Of a stretch of 64,000 nucleotides of DNA, positions 50,345 to 58,290 are shown one piece after another. Numbering within the stretch: position 1 is the stretch's first letter; every line of letters begins with the position of its first letter. Where the stretch lies: NCBI RefSeq assembly GCF_003400205.1, contig NZ_QUQV01000002.1, positions 610,271-674,270 on the forward strand, written 5' to 3'. This stretch comes from Bacillus sp. HNG (lineage in GTDB: Bacteria > Bacillota > Bacilli > Bacillales > Bacillaceae_L). Made by a program: the position numbers and the translations under genes. The notes under the pieces were generated by a model. That model searched no databases. It was not told the DNA's origin and was given only the letters and a program-made list of their open reading frames with translations.

Positions 50345-51457
50345 CTATCTAAAATCCGGCTTAAATTCTCCTGTAACCGTTTGGTGTCCATTGTTTTTCT
50401 CATATTGTTCTTCTCTTTCTAATTCAAAGCGGTCCATAATTGGAAGATCATTAACCGAGAAAAGATAAGAATCCTCCGCAGAAACATGTTCATACCATGC
50501 CCAGTTTGGAACAACGAAGTAGTCGCCTGCTTTCCAATCAAAGCGGACACCATTAATAATCGTGTATCCAGAGCCTTTATACGCATGATAAATGGTTGAA
50601 TGTGTATGACGAAGTGATTTTGTGTTGAATCCTTTTGGTAAGAACTGCATTCGTGTACCCATCGTTGGATTAGCTGATTTTCCAGTGGTCGGATTAATAT
50701 AGTCGACAGCAAAGCCATGGTTTGGATCTGGATCAAATTCCATTAACCCTTTTATCGCATCAACGGTACGACTCCATTTATAGTTTGCTAGTGGTGCAAC
50801 ATCATATTTTTCGTCGCCCACGGGACGTACCATGCCGCCTCTATATCGTTTCTCTGAGAAGTTGTCAGGAACATTCGGTTGTTGTAAACCATCTGCATAT
50901 GGTTCAAAGAATGTACCACCTAAATTGTAAATCGTCGGAATATCTAACGCATCCATCCATATCATACGTTTACTTCCAAGATGGCCGTGCCCATGCCATA
51001 GATTTTTTGGCGTAATCAGGAAGTCACCTTCTTCCATAAAAATTCGTTCACCTTGTACAATCGTATAAGCGCCTTCCCCTTCTGTAATAAAACGAAGCGC
51101 ACTTTGTGTATGACGATGAGATGGTGCTTGTTCCCCAGGTAATAGAAGCTGAACAGCCGCATATAACGTTTGAGTCGTTGAAACATGTCCCCAAGGCTGA
51201 CGATAGGTTAATCCAGGGTTTTGAAAATAGATCGCTCGACGTTCCCCACCACGTTCTGGTGTAAAGATTTCTGCAGCTTCCATTAGCTTCTTTTCTAGCA
51301 ATTCCCCTGTCCATAAGTAAGCTTGCGCATGAGGTTCTGGAGTTTTATTCATTACTTCCGGAATTGCTTCCCATAATGGTCCAAGATTGTACTGTTGAAT
51401 ATCTTTCGTAAAGTCCTTTACATCCTGATCCTTCAGATAACTTGCTTTTTCAGCCAT
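50345..51457 (-). CDS. Gentisate 1,2-dioxygenase
   Basis: Bicupin ring-cleavage dioxygenase of 370 residues that opens gentisate to maleylpyruvate using Fe(II) and O2. The first cupin bears the iron ligands in PSHRHTQSALRFITEGEGAYTIVQGERIFMEEGDFLITPKNLWHGHGH (in pieces). The second cupin keeps a related pattern, RHTHSTIYHAYKGSGYTIING. An RQPWGHVSTTQTLYAAVQLLLPGE segment precedes. It belongs to the gentisate dioxygenase family with good certainty; 1-hydroxy-2-naphthoate dioxygenase is a near relative. It sits between the DinB-type gene and the hydroxylase gene, in an operon order that follows the pathway. Confidence 0.93.
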   Translation of the reverse strand: MAEKASYLKDQDVKDFTKDIQQYNLGPLWEAIPEVMNKTPEPHAQAYLWTGELLEKKLMEAAEIFTPERGGERRAIYFQNPGLTYRQPWGHVSTTQTLYAAVQLLLPGEQAPSHRHTQSALRFITEGEGAYTIVQGERIFMEEGDFLITPKNLWHGHGHLGSKRMIWMDALDIPTIYNLGGTFFEPYADGLQQPNVPDNFSEKRYRGGMVRPVGDEKYDVAPLANYKWSRTVDAIKGLMEFDPDPNHGFAVDYINPTTGKSANPTMGTRMQFLPKGFNTKSLRHTHSTIYHAYKGSGYTIINGVRFDWKAGDYFVVPNWAWYEHVSAEDSYLFSVNDLPIMDRFELEREEQYEKNNGHQTVTGEFKPDFR

Positions 51458-51481
51458 ATTAAACCTCTCCTCTATTCATTT

Positions 51482-51979
51482 TTATTTTGAACTTTTACTA
51501 CTTAACTTGGAAAGATTACGGTTAATTTGACCTTCGTGTTTATTCACATGCTGGTCAATTAAATGTTCAATAATAAATGACAGCGGTTTCGTTCCGAAGT
51601 TTGGATTTACGCTTGTTGCTTCTGCCGAGAGCTGTTCTTCTGTTAAATTTTCAATTCCGGCCTGAACTGTTTGTTTAGCCTTTTCAAGCTCCTTCACCAT
51701 TTCGTCTACAGAAATTGCCTCAACTGTTTCAGGCTTTACCGCTTCTAAACGCCCCTCATGAAGATGGTTTCTACCCCATTCTTTACCTGGCGTTTCGACT
51801 AACAACTCAATTTCTTCTATCCAATAAGGTAATGCTTCAACAATATGGGCCATGATTTGCATAATCGACCATTCATCATTTGATGGCTGCCATCGAATTG
51901 CTTCTTCCGATAAACCATTCACTGTTTCTATGATTCTATCAATCGATTCATTCACAGAAGTGATATTTTTTTGCGTCAT
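51482..51979 (-). CDS. DinB-family protein, candidate thiol-dependent maleylpyruvate isomerase
   Basis: Four-helix metalloprotein of 165 residues of the DinB/YfiT superfamily. The metal triad is His45 (IMAHIVE), His144 and His148 in DQHVNKHEGQI, the standard HxxxHxGQ motif. This fold includes mycothiol-dependent maleylpyruvate isomerase and bacillithiol S-transferases. The gene lies between gentisate dioxygenase and fumarylpyruvate hydrolase, the very place where a maleylpyruvate isomerase is needed, and no zeta-class glutathione transferase gene is present. I infer isomerisation of maleylpyruvate with bacillithiol as cofactor; the family assignment is seen, the function is inference. Confidence 0.85.
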   Translation of the reverse strand: MTQKNITSVNESIDRIIETVNGLSEEAIRWQPSNDEWSIMQIMAHIVEALPYWIEEIELLVETPGKEWGRNHLHEGRLEAVKPETVEAISVDEMVKELEKAKQTVQAGIENLTEEQLSAEATSVNPNFGTKPLSFIIEHLIDQHVNKHEGQINRNLSKLSSKSSK

Positions 51980-51983
51980 GTTC

Positions 51984-52928
51984 CTACTCCTCCCTCGTTT
52001 TTCTTACTGTGTTTTCTAACACACCGACTTGCTCAATTTCTACACGGACAACATCGCCGTCCTTTAACCAAACTTGAGGCTCCATTGCTTGAACGACACC
52101 ACCAGGAGTTCCCGTAATCACAAGATCACCCGGCTCTAATGTTACTAATTGTGATAAAAAGGAGACTAGCCGTTTTACTGTAAAGACTTGGTTTGCTGTG
52201 TTTGTTCGTTGTCGCTCTTCTCCATTAACGGTTAAAACCATTTCCAAACGTTGTGGATCTTTGATTTCATCTGCTGTCACTAACCATGGGCCAAGTGGTA
52301 AACTACCATCCACTGTTTTACCTTGAAGCCATTGTAGGGTGCGTCGTTGAATATCACGATACGTTACATCATTTGCAACGGTATACCCTGCTACATAGTC
52401 GAGTGCATCCTCTTCGGAAACATTTTTCGCGCGTTTTCCGATCACAAATGCGAATTCCGCTTCATAATCCAGTTGTTCTGAAATCGGCTGAAATGGAATA
52501 TCATCTTGTGGGCCAATAATGGTATTTGCAAACTTGGCAAACAAAACGGGATGTGTTGGAATTTGACGACCCATCTCTAAAATATGTTCACGGTAGTTAT
52601 GTCCAACCGCAAAGATTTTCCCAGGTCTTTTCAATGGTGCCTCGATTTTAACGTCTTCCTTATTAAAAATCAGTTGATGTCTATATGTAGTTGGATTTTC
52701 CAATGCGTAAGTAACGGCTTTCTTTGCAATTTCAACGCTTTCTTTACCGCCTTGTAAAAACGCTTCCATTTCAGACGGAACATACGCCTCTGCAATTTCC
52801 TTAAAGCGATACTTTCCTTCACTTTGTAATTGTGCCTGATAAGCATAATTTAGATCGATGACTTTATTGTCGTCTATCAGTGCTCCGATTCTCGTAAAAC
52901 CATTTGCCGTAAAAGTGATTAGTTTCAT
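51984..52928 (-). CDS. Fumarylacetoacetate hydrolase family, likely fumarylpyruvate hydrolase
   Basis: Enzyme of about 314 residues that cleaves a C-C bond to give fumarate and pyruvate. The FAH fold is clear: KIFAVGHNYREHILEMGR, PVLFAKFANTIIGPQDDIP, LDYEAEFAFVIGKRAKNV (metal Glu-Glu-Asp set) and GYTVANDVTYRDIQ, ending with GDLVITGTPGGV. The same fold includes 2-hydroxyhepta-dienedioate isomerase, but operon context points to fumarylpyruvate. ATG at 52928 follows GGGAGAATACA. It is the first gene of the gentisate operon, with the IclR gene divergent upstream. Confidence 0.9.
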   Translation of the reverse strand: MKLITFTANGFTRIGALIDDNKVIDLNYAYQAQLQSEGKYRFKEIAEAYVPSEMEAFLQGGKESVEIAKKAVTYALENPTTYRHQLIFNKEDVKIEAPLKRPGKIFAVGHNYREHILEMGRQIPTHPVLFAKFANTIIGPQDDIPFQPISEQLDYEAEFAFVIGKRAKNVSEEDALDYVAGYTVANDVTYRDIQRRTLQWLQGKTVDGSLPLGPWLVTADEIKDPQRLEMVLTVNGEERQRTNTANQVFTVKRLVSFLSQLVTLEPGDLVITGTPGGVVQAMEPQVWLKDGDVVRVEIEQVGVLENTVRKTREE

Positions 52929-53017
52929 TGTATTCTCCCTTTTCATTCAAATTTTCGTTGTGCAGATCCTTTCGAATAAACATTTCCACGCTATTTATAT
53001 TGAAAAATATGCACCGT

Positions 53018-53032
53018 GTTTTACAGTAAAAC
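53018..53032. promoter_or_regulatory. Putative IclR-type operator
   Basis: GTTTTAC-A-GTAAAAC, a 7-bp perfect inverted repeat around one base. It lies about 90 bases upstream of the gentisate operon and 144 bases upstream of the divergent IclR gene. It is the only clear palindrome of this kind in the shared region. Confidence 0.5.
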
Positions 53033-53175
53033 CACCTACCTCAACATTACTATTTCCACCATTGCGATAATCAGTTATACTATATATAATAATTATATGT
53101 CAGAATTTTTTATAAAGTCAATGTCTAAATTGTTTAAATTGCTTAATTTTACAGATAATTAAAGGAGAATAAAAT

Positions 53176-53913
53176 ATGGAAACAACAAAGAAAAGTAGAG
53201 ACACCATCCAATCCTTAAGCATTGGAATCTCCATTTTAGATGCAATAGCGAAAGCGAAAAGGCCGTTGAAGATTACCGAAATCCAAGAAGAGACAAACAT
53301 AACAAAAAGCAATTTATATAAATACATCAATACCCTTGTCCAAGATGATTTAATTTTTCGCGATCAAAATAGCGGATTATACCACTTAGGATCAAAATTA
53401 ATCCAATACGGAATGACAGCGATGGGCAACCAAGACGTCCTCGCGATCATTTCGCCTTATTTACAATCGATTAGTGAACATACAAACAATACGGCACTAT
53501 TTTCGGTTCCAACCTTTAATGGACCGGTGATTGCAAAAATCACCCGCTCCAATCAAATCCTAAATATCGGTGCAGAGATTGGAACGCTGCTTCCACCCTA
53601 TTCTGCTGCCGGAAAGATTTTCAACCTTTTTGCCAAGCAGCATAAAACTAAGAAATGGAAAGAAAATTACCAATCTACCATCACGGAAGATCTAGATGAG
53701 GCACAAATCATACGGAAGGAAAAAATCGCTTTTGCAAAGGAGCCTTTAATCTCAGAAGTGTCTTCCGTCGCTCTCCCCATTCTGAACTATCTCAACGAGC
53801 TAATCGGGATCATTACACTTGTTGGTTTTTCATCCGATATACCAGGAACCATTGATGATCCACAGAGTAAATTCTTACAAAAAATGCGGGTAGAAATATC
53901 AAAGAATTTTTAA
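53176..53913 (+). CDS. IclR family transcriptional regulator
   Basis: Regulator of 245 residues. The N-terminal winged helix is LSIGISILDAIAKAKRPLKITEIQEETNITKSNLYKYINTL (in pieces), followed by the IclR effector domain. That domain contains LPPYSAAGKIFN and EVSSVALPILNYLNELIGIITLVG, the usual terminal motif. It is divergent from the gentisate operon, which it probably controls in response to 3-hydroxybenzoate or gentisate. Whether it activates or represses cannot be told. A TATA-rich promoter lies near 53085-53105. Ribosome binding site AAAGGAGAATAAAAT. Confidence 0.9.
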   Translation: METTKKSRDTIQSLSIGISILDAIAKAKRPLKITEIQEETNITKSNLYKYINTLVQDDLIFRDQNSGLYHLGSKLIQYGMTAMGNQDVLAIISPYLQSISEHTNNTALFSVPTFNGPVIAKITRSNQILNIGAEIGTLLPPYSAAGKIFNLFAKQHKTKKWKENYQSTITEDLDEAQIIRKEKIAFAKEPLISEVSSVALPILNYLNELIGIITLVGFSSDIPGTIDDPQSKFLQKMRVEISKNF

Positions 53914-54135
53914 AAAGTAAGTAGTCGGGGCATATGAGTATTGGAGATAGGAAATATGATTTTGTTTACCGATGGAAAAACTTTTTCGAATCTCGAAGAA
54001 AATATTTGGCATATAGAACAGTTTCTATTATTATAAGTATTATCAAAAAAATCATAAAAAGAGCGACCGAAAAATTGGGAACTTTAGGTTTGAACGAATT
54101 TTTTTGAGAGTAATTGAAGTAAAGGAGAAATGTAT

Positions 54136-55116
54136 ATGAGCAACAAAATTAGACTAGGTATCGTAGGTTACGGTAATCTTGGAAAAGGCGCAATTAAAGC
54201 TATTAAACAATCTCCTGATATGGAATTAGTTGCAGTTTTTACTAGAAGAGCCCCAGAAAGCCTAAAGCTTGAGGATGCAAATGTAAAAGCTGAACATATT
54301 TCAAATGCAAGTGATTATCAAGGTAAAATTGATGTTATGCTACTTTGTGGTGGTTCTGCGACAGACCTACCTGAACAAACTCCACAATTCGCTAGCATGT
54401 TCAATACTGTAGATAGTTTTGATACACACGCAAAAATCCCTGAGTTTTACCAATCTGTAAATGAGGCTGCAAAAAATACAACAGCTATTCTCTCAGTAGG
54501 TTGGGACCCAGGTCTATTCTCAATCAACCGTGTGATGGCGGATGCCATTTTACCAAATGGTGAAAATTATACATTCTGGGGCAAAGGTCTAAGCCAAGGT
54601 CACTCTGATGCAATTAGACGTGTTGAAGGTGTTAAAAACGGTGTCCAATATACAATTCCTTCTGAGGATGCAATGGAAAAAGTTCGCAGTGGTTCAAATC
54701 CAGAACTAACAACTGCTGAAAAACACCGTCGTGTGTGCTATGTGGTTGCAGAAGAAGGTGCAGACACAGCTGCCATTGAAAATGAAATTAAAACAATGCC
54801 AAACTACTTTGCGGATTATGAGACAGAAGTGAACTTTATTTCTGAAGAAGAATTAAATCGAGACCACTCTAAAGCTCCACATGGTGGGTTTGTGATTCGT
54901 GGTGGACAAACAAGTGAAGGCACTAAACAAATTTACGAATTCTCTTTAAAACTAGATAGTAATCCTGAGTTTACTTCGGCTGTTTTGGTTGCATATGCTA
55001 GAGCTGCATACCGCTTAAGTCAAGAAAAGCAATTTGGTGCGAAAACAGTATTCGATGTAGCCCCAAGCTATATTTCTCCTAAATCACCTGAGCAATTACG
55101 TAAAGATTACTTATAA
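54136..55116 (+). CDS. ddh: meso-Diaminopimelate D-dehydrogenase
   Basis: NADPH-dependent enzyme of 326 residues that interconverts tetrahydrodipicolinate plus ammonia and meso-diaminopimelate in one step, bypassing the acetylase or succinylase routes to lysine and cell wall. Seen: RLGIVGYGNLGKGAIKAI (Rossmann loop), VAVFTRR, MLLCGGSATDLPEQTPQFA, and VGWDPGLFSINRVMADAILP, all hallmarks of Ddh. ATG at 54136 fits AAAGGAG better than the ATG at 54130. The preceding 220 bases were examined for a lysine riboswitch, and none was found. It is transcribed alone and ends in a good terminator. Confidence 0.95.
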   Translation: MSNKIRLGIVGYGNLGKGAIKAIKQSPDMELVAVFTRRAPESLKLEDANVKAEHISNASDYQGKIDVMLLCGGSATDLPEQTPQFASMFNTVDSFDTHAKIPEFYQSVNEAAKNTTAILSVGWDPGLFSINRVMADAILPNGENYTFWGKGLSQGHSDAIRRVEGVKNGVQYTIPSEDAMEKVRSGSNPELTTAEKHRRVCYVVAEEGADTAAIENEIKTMPNYFADYETEVNFISEEELNRDHSKAPHGGFVIRGGQTSEGTKQIYEFSLKLDSNPEFTSAVLVAYARAAYRLSQEKQFGAKTVFDVAPSYISPKSPEQLRKDYL

Positions 55117-55123
55117 GCAAACA

Positions 55124-55155
55124 AAAAATCACTCACACATTTGTGAGTGATTTTT
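55124..55155. terminator. Bidirectional terminator
   Basis: AAAAATCACTCACA / TGTGAGTGATTTTT with a 4-base loop, between the convergent ddh and sat-like genes. Confidence 0.9.
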
Positions 55156-55164
55156 GTATGTTTG

Positions 55165-56889
55165 CTACTCATCACTACCTCTGTATCGTTTATATGAAAG
55201 TGGGTTCCAAATCCGGTATTGAAGATCTTCGGATCGAAGTGGTGCCGGAATATCATCAAAGATTTTCCTTGCCACTTCTAGTTCACGCTCCGCTTCTGAC
55301 TTATCCTGGTACATAAATTCGTCTGAAGCTTGATCTAGTGCTTTATCTACCTTTTCTTCTAAATACCCAACCACCATCTCTTGTTGTCGATGAATGGATT
55401 CCCTTGCTGATGCCACCCAATCAGGCTGTGCGGAACGAAGGGTATCTGAAACATAGCTGAACTCTTTGAAAATATCTTTATAAATCTTATCCGCATTTTC
55501 ACGGGCATCCATGATAGCGCTCTCCAAATCTTCAATCGTAAGCTCCTCAACCTCAAGAGGCGTTCTACGTTTTGGACCACCAATTCCTGACCTCGTTAAA
55601 TAATAAGGGAAAATACTTTTTATCGTTTTCCCGACTGGTGAGATTGCCATCTGATTCTCATCTACACCCTTTGGCTGCACGCCCTGCATCGCAATTCGCG
55701 CTGATTCTGGTCTTACAATTTCCTTTGGTGGTAACACACCATAACGCAACAGCTCGCGAATTCCTGTCCCCGAAATATTTATCCGATATTGTTCATCGTG
55801 AGGACATGTTTGTTCAGTTGCTTGGGCACTACAACGTGTACAATAAAACACTTCATGGAACAGACGAATATCAATTCCTAATTCATCTGGTGTAAATTCG
55901 TCAAAAATGGTATGGCTCGCATATTTGTCATAATAATCCCCAATACCCGCGTGGTCTCGTCCGATTAGGGCATGTGTACATCCGTAGTTTTTCATAATCA
56001 ATGCATGAAGGACAGCCTCACGTGGTCCCGCAAAAATATAAGTTACACGCAATGGTGCTAGAATCGTTCTTTCCTTTGGATAATATGTATCCAGCACACT
56101 GCGGTAGGACAATACCCGGAACTCATGTCGAGTATATTCACGCTTAGCCATTTCTACCAGTGGCTGAACAAATAAACCTTCCAACTCTTCTAATGCATTT
56201 CGATGAATATACTCGTGTCCGCGGTGTAAAGGATTGGCCCCTGTAATAAATCCTCCAACCGACTTAAACTGCTTTGTCTCATAAAATAGCTTCCAAGTGT
56301 CCTTTGGCTCCATACGAATCTCTTCAAATGGTCCCCAGTGAGCTCGACGGAGCAAAGTGATAGGTCCAGCCAAGGCTGTATCACCCATTCGACGATAGAT
56401 TGAATCTACACCCGGGTGGTTTCGATCAGTTGTGCCGAACACATGATTTGCACGGAACTCACGATCATAGTGAAAAATATCCGTCAATTTAAGAATGGCG
56501 ACAGGCACTCTTGTTTCATCAGCAAGAGCAACCTCGTCCCCTACTGATAATGTCTTAATAATCTGCGCGTTCCGGTCACCAATTGGTGCAAAACTAAGAG
56601 GCACCGGCCAGACGACTCCATTTTTCAAACGGCCTTTCGTCAACACAGACTTATAATCTTCCTCATCCATAAAGCCTTCATTAGGAGACAATACCCCAGT
56701 TGCAATCATTTCAAGTGTTATGACAGCCTCCAAATCCACCATAATCATAGGTAACTGCTTGGCCCTTTCCATCGCTTCCTCCTGCTCTTTCCCCGCAAGA
56801 ACACGATTCACCAATTTGCCACCATGTGGTTGCTGCGGATAACCTGCAAATGTTTTTTCATTCAATACATCTGTATATTGATTCATCAT
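55165..56889 (-). CDS. ATP sulfurylase (Sat)-like protein with altered sulfate motif and C-terminal extension
   Basis: Protein of 574 residues clearly in the ATP sulfurylase/PUA family: NPLHRGHEY (nucleotide HxGH), REAVLHALIMKNYGCTHALIGRDHAGIGD, and the cluster FYCTRCSAQATEQTCPH. The usual sulfate-binding QTRNP is replaced by ITGANP (around residue 215), without the arginine. About 180 extra residues follow the catalytic core. They are helical and contain no P-loop, so this is not an APS kinase fusion. Standard Bacillus Sat is about 380 residues. It may act on sulfate poorly or on another oxyanion. No cysH, cysC or sulfate transporter is adjacent. Confidence 0.8.
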   Translation of the reverse strand: MMNQYTDVLNEKTFAGYPQQPHGGKLVNRVLAGKEQEEAMERAKQLPMIMVDLEAVITLEMIATGVLSPNEGFMDEEDYKSVLTKGRLKNGVVWPVPLSFAPIGDRNAQIIKTLSVGDEVALADETRVPVAILKLTDIFHYDREFRANHVFGTTDRNHPGVDSIYRRMGDTALAGPITLLRRAHWGPFEEIRMEPKDTWKLFYETKQFKSVGGFITGANPLHRGHEYIHRNALEELEGLFVQPLVEMAKREYTRHEFRVLSYRSVLDTYYPKERTILAPLRVTYIFAGPREAVLHALIMKNYGCTHALIGRDHAGIGDYYDKYASHTIFDEFTPDELGIDIRLFHEVFYCTRCSAQATEQTCPHDEQYRINISGTGIRELLRYGVLPPKEIVRPESARIAMQGVQPKGVDENQMAISPVGKTIKSIFPYYLTRSGIGGPKRRTPLEVEELTIEDLESAIMDARENADKIYKDIFKEFSYVSDTLRSAQPDWVASARESIHRQQEMVVGYLEEKVDKALDQASDEFMYQDKSEAERELEVARKIFDDIPAPLRSEDLQYRIWNPLSYKRYRGSDE

Positions 56890-57120
56890 ATCACCCTCCC
56901 CTTACCACATATATTCTATTGATATCCTTTATATCCTTCTTAAACTTAATATCTTTTTAGAAAATTCAGGTAATTATACATTAAACAACAAAAAATGACA
57001 AAGGATAAATCGACAAACATATTTTTTGATGTAAGCGCTGCACTTCGGAATTAACTCTTGTCCCTCAATAATTTTAAATTTATGATTATTATGTAATTGA
57101 ATTCGCATAGGGGGATTGAC

Positions 57121-57801
57121 ATGGAGTTAAAGTACACAGGTAAAACAAAAGATGTCTATGAATTACCGGACGGAAATTACTTACTGCAATTTAAAGACGA
57201 CGTCACTGGCGTTGATGGTGTTTTTGATCCAGGTGCAAATACAGTTGGTTTAACTATTGAGGGTGCAGGACGTGCTGGATTAAAACTAACAAAATACTTT
57301 TTCGAACGTTTAAATGAAAAAGGGATTCCTACTCACTATATTGACGCTGATATCGAACAAGCAACCATGACAGTCAAACCGGCTGAAGTATTCGGTAAAG
57401 GGCTTGAAGTCATCTGTAGATACCGTGCTGTCGGTAGCTTTCTACGCCGATATGGCTTATATGCTGAAGATGGACAAGCCTTGGATGCTTTTGTGGAAGT
57501 GACCTTAAAAGATGACGGTCGTGGAGATCCTCCAATCAGTGAAGACGCTTTGGACATGCTTGGCATTTTGTCTAAAGAAGAATATCAAGTATTAAAAGAC
57601 CTTACCCAACAAATTGCGGGGATTGTCAGGGATGAGCTTGCGAAGAAGGGTATCGAGCTGTACGATATCAAATTCGAATTCGGACGTACTGGCGAGAACA
57701 GCCAAATCGTTCTCATCGACGAAATTTCTGGCGGAAACATGCGCGCCTACAAAGACGGCGAATACGTCGAACCACTCGAATTAGAGAAAATGTTTTTATA
57801 A
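57121..57801 (+). CDS. purC: SAICAR synthetase (PurC), stand-alone copy
   Basis: Enzyme of about 226 residues that joins aspartate to CAIR in step 8 of purine synthesis. Seen: LKYTGKTKDVYELPDGNYLLQFKDDVT (ATP loop; in pieces), EVICRYRAVGSFLRRYG, and LYDIKFEFGRTGENSQIVLIDEISGGNMR. ATG at 57121 follows GGGGGATTGAC. The gene stands alone instead of within a pur operon, divergent from the sat-like gene, so it is either the sole copy moved out or a paralogue. N-terminal QLYEGKAK-type motif is slightly altered to LKYTGKTK. All parts of the active site I can identify are present. Confidence 0.9.
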   Translation: MELKYTGKTKDVYELPDGNYLLQFKDDVTGVDGVFDPGANTVGLTIEGAGRAGLKLTKYFFERLNEKGIPTHYIDADIEQATMTVKPAEVFGKGLEVICRYRAVGSFLRRYGLYAEDGQALDAFVEVTLKDDGRGDPPISEDALDMLGILSKEEYQVLKDLTQQIAGIVRDELAKKGIELYDIKFEFGRTGENSQIVLIDEISGGNMRAYKDGEYVEPLELEKMFL

Positions 57802-57940
57802 TTTAGGGGATCAGGTTTGAAGTGCTTTTCTTAAAATAAGTGCTGAAATGACAGTTGATTCGGCATCATAATTGTCTATTACACTTGTCCCAACGATTGA
57901 TGAGTTGTCTTGCCATTAATGTGGAACTGCTGAAAATATA

Positions 57941-58090
57941 TAAGCGGAGGTTTTCCGTTTAAATTCCGAATGGGGCTCGTATAGAAGACCTAGATAAGCG
58001 TAAGGTTTCCGTTTAAATGCCAAATGAAGTTCAAATAGGCCAATATAAGAGGTGGATTTCCGGTTATCCAAAGAAAAACCCTTCTTTTCC
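57941..58090. repeat. Three decayed ~52-bp direct repeats
   Basis: TAAGCGGAGGTTTTCCGTTT starts at 57941, TAAGCGTAAGG.TTTCCGTTT at 57995 and TAAGAGGTGGATTTCCGG at 58046, each followed by a similar A-rich tail (AAATTCCGAATG / AAATGCCAAATG / TATCCAAAG). They fill part of the 489-base gap 57802-58290, which has no gene. Confidence 0.6.
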
Positions 58091-58099
58091 ATACTTTTA

Positions 58100-58136
58100 G
58101 AGTCAATAAACGGAATCTCTCCGTTTATTTTGACTA
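58100..58136. other. Long imperfect hairpin
   Basis: AGTCAATAAACGGA...TCCGTTTATTTTGACT forms a stem of 13-15 pairs. It is related in sequence to the adjacent repeats (CGGA/TCCG core). It lies far from any stop codon and may be a repeat rather than a terminator. Confidence 0.5.
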
Positions 58137-58235
58137 TTTTAAATGCATTTTACGGATTAGGCGAAATTTTTCCGTCCATTCAATGGCTTGGGTGCTTAGC
58201 CTGCTCCCACAACCGAAACGGCTTGCTGTTTGGAA

Positions 58236-58260
58236 GTGGGCAGGGTGTGACCTGCCCCTA
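58236..58260. repeat. REP-like hairpin of a second type
   Basis: GGGCAGG-gtgtga-CCTGCCC (58238-58257), a perfect 7-bp stem that resembles the GGGACAG/CTGTCCC family with GC in place of AC. It lies 34 bases from the YitT stop. Confidence 0.5.
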
Positions 58261-58290
58261 CCAATTACCTAATTGGAGAAAAGTATTGCA

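Noticed and set aside
53914..54135. Possible lysine riboswitch upstream of ddh
   Set aside because: The conserved L-box blocks (such as AGGUAGAGG and the long P1 pairing) are not found; only AT-rich sequence is seen.
57029..57044. cre-like site ATGTAAGCGCTGCACT before purC
   Set aside because: The left half fits the consensus but three bases of the right half do not, so it is too weak to call.
56890..57120. Riboswitch in the sat/purC divergent region
   Set aside because: No conserved purine, SAM or other aptamer core was found on either strand.
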